Positions 18,801 to 28,513 are shown, counted from the first letter of the stretch. The stretch is 64,000 bases of DNA from Flavobacteriales bacterium (GCA_025210295.1 JAOASC010000040.1:1-64000), one strand, 5' to 3'. Program-made: numbers and translations. The notes: generated by a model from the letters alone, not told the origin.

Positions 18801-19105
18801 TAGAAGTTATTGTTAATGGCGTTTATAATTTTTATGCTCCTACAGCGTTTTCTCCTAATGGAGACCATACTAATGATGTTTTTCAGCCATTTGGAGAGGG
18901 AGTGGAACATGCAGATTATTCTATTCAAATATTTGATCGAGATGGACATCTTATTTTTTCTTCAAAAGAAATGAATATGCCTTGGGATGGAAAGTATTTA
19001 GGAAAAGTGGTAAAAGAAGATGTCTATGTTTGGAAGATTGTGACTAAAGATCGATATACAGGAAAAATGTATGAATATTATGGCCATGTAACATTGATTA
19101 AGTAA
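15839..19105 (+). CDS. Second giant secreted surface protein, tandem paralog
   Basis: This 1088-residue paralog of the preceding gene has the same order: signal peptide, SHVPGGNLTYQCLGNNQ domain, Ig-like blocks, GAFGNDGPPWTIELLN module, two PKD-like domains (VNFSSLTPVNEVSTLEWSF is the first) and a type B T9SS domain (PTAFSPNGDHTNDVF ... PWDGKYLGKVVKEDVYVW). It lacks the roughly 290-residue middle module of its neighbour. The ATG at 15839 gives a standard signal peptide; an upstream in-frame GTG at 15803 would add 12 residues and is less likely. The N-terminal domains are very similar in protein but differ at many synonymous sites, whereas about 17972-18320 is nearly identical in DNA to 14503-14850, suggesting gene conversion. 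Ligand unknown. Confidence 0.87.
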   Translation: MYKTLITPCLTKVYFFRLFLLGICLLSILNMLASHVPGGNLTYQCLGNNQFSVTLTLYEDCGDAFEPLLGTAINVNSSCGHNFTMLLNNTVYQQEISQLCPSSIGQSECNGGGLPGIFMHQWSGVITLPAQCNNWRFEYDNCCRDNSSNLVGSSSNYYFYADLNNLDAPCNSSPTITAPPIPYYCVNQPVCYNLGIVETDGDSLVYSLVAALDNATTPLQYQGGFSGSQPIQGITIDPNSGLINFVPTVQGNYVVVIQVDEYLNGVLVGTIIQDFTFEIAACSNQIVSCNNANISNVVGSVTQINSTTLEMCEGIPFSFDLTFSDPDINDSVFISTNIDLVLNGAVVTYSYPNAPATNVMNMNVSWTPPAGSSNSNNSFTVTVRDNACPVSGQQTLVYNIKVIGGTYVGPDLTICEGDSVELMAVNGSVFNWYMVSGEPISVGTNFSCDNCASPIVNIGATSTYEVVSDLSGNCVNRDTITINVAPNFTYSIHQSSSSGCLGTEIQLEVIPDTPNNYTYLWSPVVNLDNSNIANPIFSPSVPGTFQYGVEISSPQGCVKYDSIGIVIDEECLTPLILNIQSPTCNGGSNGALTIGAFGNDGPPWTIELLNNLSNVISTVPNVMDSIVFNNLLAGNYTVRITDTTGFQVDTIVSVTEPTVVSLSLANDTTICEGGTVYLNGDATGGNGTNSYVYHWSGVTGTSANETAMPLVNTTYDVYVLDSLNCSSDTLSINVSLFPPIITSTEGTDTVCPGDAANIEASASGGHGGVYFYDWYAINGTLIGSGANIAVTPTDSVTTYYVQVTDDCETPMELDSVIVYWYPLPNVDFEADNRNGCYPISVNFSSLTPVNEVSTLEWSFGNGITVIGDNNPANTYTFPGIYDVKLTVVSPDGCVNDTTKVAFIEAFDYPIAEFQAFPNPTNIFESTVAFTNESSSDAVEFEWFFRDTTLLDTSRQENPSYQFSSEIPNVYPVELVVTNENGCTDTTLLEVIVNGVYNFYAPTAFSPNGDHTNDVFQPFGEGVEHADYSIQIFDRDGHLIFSSKEMNMPWDGKYLGKVVKEDVYVWKIVTKDRYTGKMYEYYGHVTLIK

Positions 19106-19123
19106 AAAAGTTAATAAAAGGTT

Positions 19124-19161
19124 AAAAAAAAGGAGGTTGCTATCATTAAGCCTCCTTTTTT
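19124..19161 (+). terminator. Intrinsic terminator after the second giant gene
   Basis: AAAGGAGG pairs with CCTCCTTT (19151-19158) around a 14-nt loop, with A and T runs on either side. Confidence 0.75.
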
Positions 19162-19295
19162 CATTTTTGGAATGAATTATGGTATAACTGAGTTGAAAGT
19201 AAAACAGAATTAACCTTTTAGGTAGTGATGGCTATAATAGGTAAAAAAAAAATGCTATTTTTGGTCAGATACATAGAAGTATAAAACAAATTGTT

Positions 19296-20495
19296 ATGGT
19301 GAAGAATATATTTACAATAGGACTATTTAGTAGTCTAGCTATCTTTGGAATAGCGCAAGAGGATGATAATAACTTGGTTGATAATCCAAGTTTTGAAGTT
19401 GCAGATAAGGTAAAGAAATTAAATAAGTTAAAGAAAATTGAAGTTGCTAATGGATGGAGTTCTCCAACTGCAATGAAAGCCGATTTATATTCAACACAAG
19501 CAAAAGAGGTGGCTACAATTCCTAATAATGGCCAAGGTAGAGAATTTCCAATGGGGGCTGAAGAAGGCAACTACGCTGGAATAGTAGCCTATAGTTATAA
19601 TAATAAAGAACCAAGAACATATTTACAAACAGAATTGATAGGGCCTTTAAAGAAAGACGTTGAATATTGTGTTAAATATCATGTTAGTCTTTCCGATTTA
19701 TCAAAATACGGGGTTAATAACTTAGGTATGTACATTGCTAAAGATCCTATTGAAATTGAAACAAAAGAAGATATCATTTTTCAAAAGGAAAAAGAGTTAG
19801 CAAGAGTTGTTATACCTCAAAATAATGAAGTAAAAATGGCTCGTTATGGTTTCGAACCGATCTGTGGGGTTTATAAGGCTTCAGGGAAAGAAAGATTTAT
19901 TATTATAGGAAATTTTAAAAATAATAAAGATACCAAATATGAAAAGCTGAAAAAGAAAGCTGATATTAAAGGATCTCAGTTCCCAAAAGCTTATTATTAT
20001 GTAGATCAAGTAGAAGTATTTGTATTAGAAAACCCTGAAGATTGTGATTGCTCTCAAAAGCAAAAAACAAATAATGGAGAGTCTGTGATTTATCATAAAC
20101 AGTTTACAAGTGAAGATGCTTTTACTATTGAGCAGCAAATTAAATTTTCAACGATTTATTTCGATAACTTGAAAGCTGAAATAGATCCTATTATGATTAC
20201 AGATCTAGATAATTTAGTAAAAGTTTTAAAAGAAAATTCAGCAGTTAAAATAGAGATTAATGCTCATGCTGATAAAACTGAAGTAGTTGCAGCATCTAAG
20301 GAGCCAGATAATGAAAAGTGGCAAAAGTTAGATGAAAAGAGAGCAGAAAAAATAAAAGCTTATTTAGTTGAAAAAGGGGTAGATGCAGGAAGATTAACCG
20401 TAAAAAATCATGGTTCTTTACGAGCAGCATCCGAAGGTGCAGGTGAAATAGATAAAGCAAAAAATAGAAGAGTAGAGTTTGTTATAATCAAATAA
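19296..20495 (+). CDS. OmpA-family outer-membrane/peptidoglycan-binding protein
   Basis: This 399-residue protein has a signal peptide (about residues 1-20, ending GIAQ). An N-terminal domain of about 230 residues begins NLVDNPSFE, which resembles the carbohydrate-binding-like start common in Bacteroidota OmpA fusions. A DCDCSQKQ linker follows, then a C-terminal OmpA-like domain from about residue 280. That domain contains TIYFDNLKAEI, INAHADKTE, KRAEKIKAYLVEKGVD and the closing KNRRVEFVIIK, the peptidoglycan-binding core; its usual NR..RV motif is intact. A TATTTTTG -7 box lies at 19256-19263. It probably tethers the outer membrane to the wall; the N-terminal function is uncertain. Confidence 0.85.
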   Translation: MVKNIFTIGLFSSLAIFGIAQEDDNNLVDNPSFEVADKVKKLNKLKKIEVANGWSSPTAMKADLYSTQAKEVATIPNNGQGREFPMGAEEGNYAGIVAYSYNNKEPRTYLQTELIGPLKKDVEYCVKYHVSLSDLSKYGVNNLGMYIAKDPIEIETKEDIIFQKEKELARVVIPQNNEVKMARYGFEPICGVYKASGKERFIIIGNFKNNKDTKYEKLKKKADIKGSQFPKAYYYVDQVEVFVLENPEDCDCSQKQKTNNGESVIYHKQFTSEDAFTIEQQIKFSTIYFDNLKAEIDPIMITDLDNLVKVLKENSAVKIEINAHADKTEVVAASKEPDNEKWQKLDEKRAEKIKAYLVEKGVDAGRLTVKNHGSLRAASEGAGEIDKAKNRRVEFVIIK

Positions 20496-20519
20496 ACGAT
20501 ATTCGATGAATTGAATACC

Positions 20520-20550
20520 AAAGCCAGATAATTTTATTGTCTGGCTTTTT
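20520..20550 (+). terminator. Intrinsic terminator after the OmpA-family gene
   Basis: AAGCCAGA pairs with TCTGGCTT around an 11-nt AT loop and is followed by a T run. A TATATTTG -7-like box at 20552-20559 begins immediately after it and may serve the next gene. Confidence 0.75.
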
Positions 20551-20585
20551 TTATATTTGTAAAAGAATAAAATAACCCGAAATAT

Positions 20586-21479
20586 ATGTTTACAATAGAT
20601 ACTTCTATTACTAAAAACCCTCAATTACATCATTATTTATTGGGGGCTGTAGGACCTCGTCCAATTTGTTTTGCCAGTACAATAGATAAAAATGGAGTCG
20701 CAAACCTTGCGCCATTTAGCTTCTTTAATGTATTTAGCTCTAATCCGCCAATAGCTGTTTTTTCTCCGGCTAGAAGTGGTAGGACAGGGAAACAAAAAGA
20801 TACATTTAATAATATCAAAGAAGTACCTGAAGTTGTGATTAACATCGTTAACCACGCTATCGTTCATCAAATGTCATTAGCAAGTTCACCCTATGCTCCT
20901 CATGAAGATGAGTTTGTAAAAAGTGGGCTAACTCCACTAAGGTCTGATTTGGTAAAACCTCTTCGAATTCAAGAATCTCCAGTTCAAATGGAATGTAAAG
21001 TCATTGAAGTAAAAGAGTTAGGAGAACAAGGAGGTGCTGGAAACCTTATTATTTGTGAAATTCTTAAAATTCATATTGATGAGGCTGTATTAGATGATAA
21101 CAACATGATTGATCAACTAAAAATTGATTTAGTAGCAAGAATGGGAGGGAATTGGTATTGTAGAGCAGACAAAAATTCAATGTTTGAAATAGAAAAACCT
21201 ATTATATCTAAAGGTATTGGTTTTGATCATATACCTGAGGATATTTTAAATAGTAAAATCTTAACAGGGAATGATTTAGGTATGTTAGGGGGAATTGAAA
21301 TGCTTCCTAATGAAACAGAAGTTAATGACTATAAATTAATGGAATTAAGCGACTTATTCATGGAGTATGAAGATAACGCAACTCAATTAGAAGAAGAACT
21401 TCATAAAAAAGCGAAAGTACTTTTAGAGCAGCAAAATATCGAAGATGCTTGGAAAACGTTATTAACATTCAATAACTAG
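20586..21479 (+). CDS. Flavin reductase-like FMN-binding split-barrel protein
   Basis: This 297-residue protein belongs to the DIM6/NTAB flavoprotein group. The FMN-binding split barrel covers about residues 15-190, with GAVGPRPICFASTIDKNG (the usual phosphate-binding loop), NLAPFSFFNVFSSNPP and VINIVNHAIVHQMSLASS. The C-terminal 90 residues are acidic and helical and look like a family-specific extension. It would bind FMN and possibly reduce flavin or act on a flavin-dependent substrate; the reaction is not known. It is 78 bp from the DUF3127 gene and codirectional with it. Confidence 0.85.
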   Translation: MFTIDTSITKNPQLHHYLLGAVGPRPICFASTIDKNGVANLAPFSFFNVFSSNPPIAVFSPARSGRTGKQKDTFNNIKEVPEVVINIVNHAIVHQMSLASSPYAPHEDEFVKSGLTPLRSDLVKPLRIQESPVQMECKVIEVKELGEQGGAGNLIICEILKIHIDEAVLDDNNMIDQLKIDLVARMGGNWYCRADKNSMFEIEKPIISKGIGFDHIPEDILNSKILTGNDLGMLGGIEMLPNETEVNDYKLMELSDLFMEYEDNATQLEEELHKKAKVLLEQQNIEDAWKTLLTFNN

Positions 21480-21557
21480 ATATTCACAGTATGTCTTTAT
21501 TCAGAATAAAAGGCTTACTTTTAGGGTTCGAAAAAAAATAAAAAGTTAAGATAAAAA

Positions 21558-21908
21558 ATGGCAGAATTAAAGATTAACGGGAAAGTAAAAGTATTAATGG
21601 ATGCTCAAACTTTTGACAGTGGGTTTACAAAGAGAGAGTTTGTGATCACAACTCAAGAGCAATATCCACAAGATGTAAAGTTAGAGTGTACACAGCAAAG
21701 AGTAAGTTTATTAGATAACTTAAAAGAGGGAGATAATGTTGATGTTTCTTTTAACATTAGAGGAAATGAGTATAACGGAAGATATTTTGTAAATCTTCAA
21801 GCTTGGAAAGTTGAAGCTGCTGGAAGTGCTCCAATTCCTGCACCACAACCTGTTACTCCTGATACAGCATTAGATGCTGCTGAAGATGATGGTGATTTAC
21901 CATTTTAA
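21558..21908 (+). CDS. DUF3127 OB-fold-like protein with SSB-type acidic C-terminal tip
   Basis: This 116-residue protein matches the DUF3127 family common in Bacteroidota: a small beta-rich domain (about residues 1-88; KREFVITTQEQYPQDVKLEC, LKEGDNVDVSFNIRG and GRYFVNLQAWKVE), compatible with an OB fold. A Pro/Ala-rich disordered linker of about 20 residues follows, then the terminal AAEDDGDLPF. That tail closely resembles the DDDIPF tip with which bacterial single-stranded DNA-binding proteins recruit repair and replication factors. Protein-protein or ssDNA binding is therefore a reasonable but untested inference. A strong terminator follows. Confidence 0.82.
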   Translation: MAELKINGKVKVLMDAQTFDSGFTKREFVITTQEQYPQDVKLECTQQRVSLLDNLKEGDNVDVSFNIRGNEYNGRYFVNLQAWKVEAAGSAPIPAPQPVTPDTALDAAEDDGDLPF

Positions 21909-21923
21909 TTAAAAACATTTTCT

Positions 21924-21958
21924 AAAAAAGGCAAGATTTTAATCTTGCCTTTTTTTTT
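21924..21958 (+). terminator. Intrinsic terminator after the DUF3127 gene
   Basis: AAAAGGCAAGAT pairs perfectly with ATCTTGCCTTTT around a 4-nt loop and is followed by T residues. Confidence 0.88.
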
Positions 21959-21978
21959 GTTTCGCTATTTATTGGTAC

Positions 21979-22016
21979 AAAAAAATCCCATTGGAATTTC
22001 CAATGGGATTTTTTTA
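21979..22016 (-). terminator. Intrinsic terminator after pckA
   Basis: AAATCCCATTGGAA and TTCCAATGGGATTT form a long perfect stem with flanking A and T runs. Lying next to the pckA stop, it ends minus-strand transcription and may also back up the DUF3127 terminator. Confidence 0.85.
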
Positions 22017-22037
22017 ATCTAAAGATTTATTAATCTT

Positions 22038-23651
22038 TTAAACTGAAGCCTTAACAACTGGAGCTGCCGCCATGATTTCTTCATTAGCGTTATCTGCAAA
22101 CTGCTCAAAGTTTTTGATAAATTGTTCAGCTAAATTATTCGCTTTAACATCGTAAGCATCTTTATCTTCCCATGTGTTTTTAGGACTTAAAACTTCATCT
22201 GGTACATTTGGACATGTTGTAGGCATTGCCAAACCAAATATTTCGTGGTTGGTGTAAGCAACATGGTCTAATTCACCTTCAAGAGCAGCTGTAATCATAG
22301 CTCTAGTGTATTTTAAACTCATACGTTTTCCTGTACCATAAGCACCACCTGTCCAACCAGTGTTAATTAGCCAAATGTTAACATTGTTTTCAGTCATTTT
22401 TTGACCTAACATTTCTGCATATTTAGTTGGGTGTAAAGGTAAGAAAGGAGCTCCAAAACAAGCAGAGAATGCCGTTACTGGTTCAGTAATTCCAGCTTCA
22501 GTTCCCGCAACTTTTGCAGTGTACCCCGAAATAAAGTGATACATTGCTTGCCCTTTTGTTAACTTAGAGATTGGAGGTAATACTCCAAAAGCATCAGCAG
22601 TTAAGAAGAAAATATTTTTAGGTGTAGTTCCTATGCTACCTTCTTGTATATTATCAATATGGTGAATTGGGTAGCTGACACGTGTATTTTCTGTTTTTGA
22701 TTTATCGTGAAAATCAACAGTAGAAGTGTTTTCTAAAAAGTTGATATTCTCTAAAATAGCACCAAATTTAATGGCATCCCATATTTGAGGTTCTTTTTCA
22801 GCACTTAAATCAATACATTTAGCATAACACCCTCCTTCGAAGTTAAACACAGTACCATCTGCCCATCCGTGCTCATCATCTCCAATTAATTTACGGTTTG
22901 GATCAGCCGATAACGTTGTTTTTCCAGTACCTGATAACCCAAAGAATACAGCAGTATCACCGTCTTTACCTACGTTAGAAGAACAGTGCATTGACAATAC
23001 ATTTCTTTCGTGAGGTAAAATAAAGTTTAATACAGAGAAAATTCCTTTCTTAATCTCTCCAGTATATCCAGTACCTCCAATAACAATCATCTTTTTGGTA
23101 AAGTTAATGGCAGCAAAGTTGTGCTGGCGAGTTCCATCTGTTTCTGGGTTGGCATAAAAACCAGGGGCATTAATGATCGTCCATTCTGGATTGAAATCGT
23201 TTAACTCCTCTTGAGTTGGTCTTAAAAACATGTTTGAAGCAAACTGATTAGACCAAGGATATTCATTAATAACTCTGATGTTTAATTGGTGATTTTTATC
23301 AGCACAAGCATAAGCATCTCTAACAAAAATATCTCTATTTTGTAAATATGCAGTAGCTTTCGCCAATAGGTTGTCAAAGTGTTCAGGAGTCATTTTAATG
23401 TTGATATCTCCCCACCATACCGCATCTTCAGTTTTGCTGTCAGCAACAATAAAACGATCTTTAGGAGATCTTCCTGTGAATTCACCTGTGTCAATTGCTA
23501 AAGCTCCAGAGTCAGCTAAGGCTCCATGACCTCTTAAAATAGATTCTTCAACAAGTTCAGCAGGAGTTAAATTCCAAAATGCATTGGCTACATTACCCAA
23601 CCCTAGCTCTGGTAAATTAGCTGTTGTTGGTTTTATTCCAAATTCATTCAT
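22038..23651 (-). CDS. pckA: Phosphoenolpyruvate carboxykinase (ATP)
   Basis: The enzyme converts oxaloacetate and ATP to PEP, CO2 and ADP, the entry step of gluconeogenesis, in the cytoplasm. At 537 residues it is the normal size of the ATP-dependent family. Diagnostic motifs are FTGRSPKDRFIV near residue 58, the kinase-1a P-loop GLSGTGKTTLS with the adjoining GDDEHGW metal site, and the adenine-binding RVSYPIHHI ... NIFFLTADAFGVLPP region. ATP rather than GTP dependence follows from the P-loop type. It is monocistronic, with its own terminator and 239 bp upstream to the next hairpin and tonB. Confidence 0.97.
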   Translation of the reverse strand: MNEFGIKPTTANLPELGLGNVANAFWNLTPAELVEESILRGHGALADSGALAIDTGEFTGRSPKDRFIVADSKTEDAVWWGDINIKMTPEHFDNLLAKATAYLQNRDIFVRDAYACADKNHQLNIRVINEYPWSNQFASNMFLRPTQEELNDFNPEWTIINAPGFYANPETDGTRQHNFAAINFTKKMIVIGGTGYTGEIKKGIFSVLNFILPHERNVLSMHCSSNVGKDGDTAVFFGLSGTGKTTLSADPNRKLIGDDEHGWADGTVFNFEGGCYAKCIDLSAEKEPQIWDAIKFGAILENINFLENTSTVDFHDKSKTENTRVSYPIHHIDNIQEGSIGTTPKNIFFLTADAFGVLPPISKLTKGQAMYHFISGYTAKVAGTEAGITEPVTAFSACFGAPFLPLHPTKYAEMLGQKMTENNVNIWLINTGWTGGAYGTGKRMSLKYTRAMITAALEGELDHVAYTNHEIFGLAMPTTCPNVPDEVLSPKNTWEDKDAYDVKANNLAEQFIKNFEQFADNANEEIMAAAPVVKASV

Positions 23652-23841
23652 TATAATTTTTTTTAGTTTTTAGAACACAAAAATACAATATCTCAACTTT
23701 TAAGTCATATTGTTTTGAAATACTTTTACACTTTTGTTGTGAATTATTAAAAATTAAGGATAAAAACTTCTTTTATAAAGCTTTAATAAGGCTTATTGGG
23801 TATTTGAGAATAAAGAATTTTATTGGAAAGGCTATAAAAAC

Positions 23842-23876
23842 AAAAAACTTCAACATCTCAATGCTGAAGTTTTTTT
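23842..23876 (-). terminator. Intrinsic terminator after tonB
   Basis: AACTTCAACAT and ATGCTGAAGTT form a stem with one mismatch and a 4-nt loop, between an A run and a T run. It is placed just past the tonB stop. Confidence 0.75.
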
Positions 23877-23890
23877 GATGAATGGTTTGC

Positions 23891-24619
23891 TTAATTTCTC
23901 AATTTATAGTTTACAGGAATTGTATATTTTACTTTAACCGTTTTTCCTCTTTGTTTACCAGGTTTCCATTTTGGCATTTTCTTTATCACTCGAATAGCTT
24001 CTTTATCCAAATGTTTATTTTTTCCTTTTTCTAATTCTACATTAGTAACATTTCCATCTTCGTCAATGATAAAACTGATAAAGACTCTTCCTTGAACACC
24101 ATTATCTCTACAAATGGATGGGTAGTGAACATTTTTTGAAATAAATTTCATCATGGCTTGAGGTCCTCCAATAAACTCTGGCTTTTCCTCAACAGCAGCA
24201 AAAGGAAGTGTTGGGTCTACAAGTACAATATCCTTATCATCACCTTCAAAGTCAGGTAATTCATTATCAATATCAAAACCAGTTTTTGGATTTGGGTTAG
24301 GGTTGGGGTCTGGCGTAGGATTAGGTTTGGGAGTAATAGGAGGGGTAGGTTCTGGTGTAACAACAACAGGTCCTTTTTTAGCCATGCGCTGACGGTTTGC
24401 AGATGAGCTACTTTTAGGTGCTGGTTTCACAACCATTACTTCATTAATAGGCTCAAATAAGTCCTCATCTCCTAAAGCACTAATAGGTTGTATTCGAACA
24501 TCACTTTTTAACCATTCAAAAGATTCTAGTGTAATTCCAAAGGCGAAAATAAGCCCAACTAATAGTAACGTTGGACGTTTAGATTCCAAGTTTGCTGTTT
24601 TACTTTTTTTTAATTCCAT
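23891..24619 (-). CDS. tonB: TonB-family energy transducer
   Basis: This 242-residue protein would carry proton-motive energy from ExbBD to TonB-dependent receptors. A short basic cytoplasmic tip precedes one membrane helix at about residues 18-34. A periplasmic spacer follows, including a Pro/Asn/Lys repeat near residues 90-120 (PNPTPDPNPNPNPKTG). The C-terminal TonB domain runs from about 150: YPSICRDNGVQGRVFISFII, with the Gln-containing VQG motif, and a closing KVKYTIPVNYKL. No exbB or exbD is adjacent. The 179-bp upstream gap carries three AACGGT boxes spaced 20 bp apart that may be regulator sites. Confidence 0.88.
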   Translation of the reverse strand: MELKKSKTANLESKRPTLLLVGLIFAFGITLESFEWLKSDVRIQPISALGDEDLFEPINEVMVVKPAPKSSSSANRQRMAKKGPVVVTPEPTPPITPKPNPTPDPNPNPNPKTGFDIDNELPDFEGDDKDIVLVDPTLPFAAVEEKPEFIGGPQAMMKFISKNVHYPSICRDNGVQGRVFISFIIDEDGNVTNVELEKGKNKHLDKEAIRVIKKMPKWKPGKQRGKTVKVKYTIPVNYKLRN

Positions 24620-24701
24620 AGCATTAATTTTTATTGATTTTTAATGCTTGAAATAGTGCAAGAATTAGCCCAAACCTTAACAGATTTTTAACAAGTGAAT
24701 A

Positions 24702-24747
24702 AACGGTTAGTTTTGTTATTTAACGGTTTTTAACAAAAAATAACGGT
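24702..24747 (-). promoter_or_regulatory. Three 20-bp-spaced AACGGT boxes (LytTR-like direct repeats)
   Basis: AACGGT occurs at 24702, 24722 and 24742, at exactly 20-bp steps, upstream of tonB. Read on the minus strand the boxes are ACCGTTATT, ACCGTTAAA and ACCGTTTAT; the last fits the published LytTR consensus [TA][AC][CA]GTTN[AG][TG] at every position and the others nearly so. Binding by a LytTR-type regulator is inferred. Confidence 0.45.
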
Positions 24748-24798
24748 AGGTTTTAGAAATAAAAGAGGAGTAAAAACAACGAATAATAGTTGTAAATC

Positions 24799-25485
24799 TT
24801 ACGATAAATCTTTCTTGATGATGTCTGGACGCCTTTCTTTTGTCCTTTTTTCAGCTTGTTCCATTCGCCAGTTTTCCACTTTGTTAGGATCTCCACTCAA
24901 TAAAATCTCAGGAACTTTATGTCCCTCATAATCTGCTGGACGAGTGTAGACAGGAGGGGCTAATAAATCGTCTTGGAAAGAATCCGTTAAGGCAGAAGTT
25001 TCATCATTTAAAACTCCAGGGATTAATCGAATAATACTATCAGCTAAAACCGCAGCAGCCAACTCTCCACCAGATAATACATAGTCGCCAATAGTTATTT
25101 CTTTAGTTATAAATAAGTCTCTAACACGTTGATCCACGCCCTTATAATGTCCGCAGAGAATAATAATGTTTTCTAAGGATGACATTTGATTACTAATGGT
25201 TTGAGTTAGTCGTTCTCCATCAGGAGTCATGTATATCACTTCATCATAAGTTCTTTCCGATTGCAGTTGTTTGATACAATCTGCTATCGGTTGAATAGTC
25301 ATCACCATTCCAGCCCCACCTCCAAAGGCATAATCATCAATCTTACGATGTTTATTGGTGGTATAGTCCCTTAAATCATGAATTTTAACCGTAACCAATC
25401 CTTTGGTTTGAGCACGTTGTAAAATAGAATCCGCAAAAGGACTTTCTAAAAGCGATGGTACAGCAGAAATAATGTCTATTCTCAT
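24799..25485 (-). CDS. trmD: tRNA (guanine-N1)-methyltransferase
   Basis: TrmD methylates G37 of tRNAs that have G36 and so prevents +1 frameshifting. This 228-residue SPOUT enzyme shows the trefoil-knot SAM site: YMTPDGERLTQ, IILCGHYKGVDQRV and ITIGDYVLSGGELAA. The ATG at 25485 gives the canonical MRIDIISAVP; an in-frame TTG three codons upstream is disfavoured. It lies 26 bp after the GHMP kinase gene, probably at the end of the pyrG-thioesterase-kinase-trmD operon rather than in the usual rimM-trmD-rplS cluster. Confidence 0.96.
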   Translation of the reverse strand: MRIDIISAVPSLLESPFADSILQRAQTKGLVTVKIHDLRDYTTNKHRKIDDYAFGGGAGMVMTIQPIADCIKQLQSERTYDEVIYMTPDGERLTQTISNQMSSLENIIILCGHYKGVDQRVRDLFITKEITIGDYVLSGGELAAAVLADSIIRLIPGVLNDETSALTDSFQDDLLAPPVYTRPADYEGHKVPEILLSGDPNKVENWRMEQAEKRTKERRPDIIKKDLS

Positions 25486-25511
25486 AATTGGCAAAGATAA
25501 ACAACTTCTAA

Positions 25512-26435
25512 TTATAAAATCATATCTGAATACTTAAGAATCGTTGAGTAGCCTCTTTCTTTAAAATAACTAATTGATGTATCATTTCCAGTAACAAGGA
25601 TAAAATCACCTCCCCAAGCTCCTAATGATTTGATAACTCCATCTTTATAATCACTAAAAAGCTGCTCTGTAATAGTGGGAACTCCTAAAACTTTTGATAA
25701 AATTACTTCATGTTGTGTAATGAGCTCTTCAAACTCGGCAAGTGTTGGAGTAGTAATAATTTGATGGGTTATTAAGCTGATGTCTTTTACTGCCTTATTG
25801 ATCGTTTTCGGATCTTTATTTTGAAGGTACTTTTTTATTTCGTTATAACTACTTTGCTTTTGATTAAGGTGAATAAAGTAAAGCTGTTCTTTATAGGGTG
25901 GTATAAAGTTAACAGTTGTAACTCGTGGATTTTGATTGTTAATCAAATAGGTTACTGGTAAATTGTTTTGAGCAGATGCAATATCATAACCGCTGCCATT
26001 AAAAACACTAAAGTGGAGTGTAAAAGGATTAATTGAAAACCATTGAGCAATGTTGTTAATTAATGTGGAACTACTTCCTAATCCCCAATTTTGAGGAAAT
26101 TCTAATGTTGTTTTAACAATGTAATCAAAGTCAATTGATAGTTGAGTTGGATGAAGTTGTAATGCTGCATTTAGAATCCGGTTAAGATTTTGAGCTATAG
26201 CATTATCAGAATGAGTTGTTAGCTTTCCTTCACTGAGTTGAAATGTGCCTTTGAACCAAACTTCTTGTTCATTAGAATAGCTGGTCCATTCTATACCTCC
26301 ATTACCTTTTTGGGTTTGAACAGAAAGAGATTGCCCAAATTGAGTAGGTAACGTCAGAACCAATGCATTATCGAGCGCTAAATATTCGCCCGTAAGCATT
26401 AATTTTCCATTGCTTCTATACGATTTTACTTCCAC
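25512..26435 (-). CDS. GYDIA-family GHMP kinase
   Basis: This 307-residue small-molecule kinase has GKLMLTGEYLALDNAL at the N-terminus and the phosphate-binding glycine loop WGLGSSSTLINN near residues 115-126. It also has GSGYDIASAQ near residue 147, the signature after which this Bacteroidota family is named, and a C-terminal GAWGGDFILVTG motif. It resembles mevalonate/phosphomevalonate kinases, but its substrate is not settled by sequence. The GTG start overlaps the thioesterase stop by 10 bp, so the two are translationally coupled. Confidence 0.85.
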   Translation of the reverse strand: MEVKSYRSNGKLMLTGEYLALDNALVLTLPTQFGQSLSVQTQKGNGGIEWTSYSNEQEVWFKGTFQLSEGKLTTHSDNAIAQNLNRILNAALQLHPTQLSIDFDYIVKTTLEFPQNWGLGSSSTLINNIAQWFSINPFTLHFSVFNGSGYDIASAQNNLPVTYLINNQNPRVTTVNFIPPYKEQLYFIHLNQKQSSYNEIKKYLQNKDPKTINKAVKDISLITHQIITTPTLAEFEELITQHEVILSKVLGVPTITEQLFSDYKDGVIKSLGAWGGDFILVTGNDTSISYFKERGYSTILKYSDMIL

Positions 26436-26848
26436 TCTTTTGATGTGCGATATACAGAACCTCTAAAGAAAGCTACTTTTTCATTGTTCTGATTCGTAAT
26501 GGTTATACTATAAATACCTATTCTGTTGGTTAAGCTCAGTTCTTCAGCTTCAGCAATTAATGTGTCTCCCACATTGGTAGATTTAGTATGAGAGATCGAA
26601 GTTTCAACGGATAACGATTGCCTTCCATAAGAATTTGAGGCCAAAGCTAAACAAGTATCTCCTAGAGAATAGGTAATTCCTCCATGAGTAATTCCAAAGC
26701 CATTGAGCATTTCTTTTCGTACTTCCATTTGAATTTTACAATACCCTTCTCTAATCGCTAGTACTTCAATTCCTAACCAATCACTAAACCAATCTTCTTT
26801 TAAAAGGTTGTTGATAACGATTTCAGGTTTAGTAGCTTCTTTTTCCAT
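26426..26848 (-). CDS. PaaI-like hotdog-fold acyl-CoA thioesterase
   Basis: This 140-residue single hotdog domain has the PaaI-type active-site helix: NGFGITHGGITYSLGDTCLALASN (the HGG motif and an Asp/Thr pair on the central helix), followed by ETSISHTKSTNVGDTLIAEAEE. It hydrolyses a CoA thioester, classically ring-hydroxylated phenylacetyl-CoA. No paa catabolic genes are nearby, so the real substrate is open. It sits 14 bp downstream of pyrG and overlaps the GHMP kinase gene. Confidence 0.85.
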   Translation of the reverse strand: MEKEATKPEIVINNLLKEDWFSDWLGIEVLAIREGYCKIQMEVRKEMLNGFGITHGGITYSLGDTCLALASNSYGRQSLSVETSISHTKSTNVGDTLIAEAEELSLTNRIGIYSITITNQNNEKVAFFRGSVYRTSKEWK

Positions 26849-26862
26849 GTTATAATGATAAA

Positions 26863-28513
<1,651 letters not shown>

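Noticed and set aside
26426-26848. A phenylacetate degradation cluster
   Set aside because: Only a PaaI-like thioesterase is present; no paa ring-oxygenase or ligase genes lie nearby.
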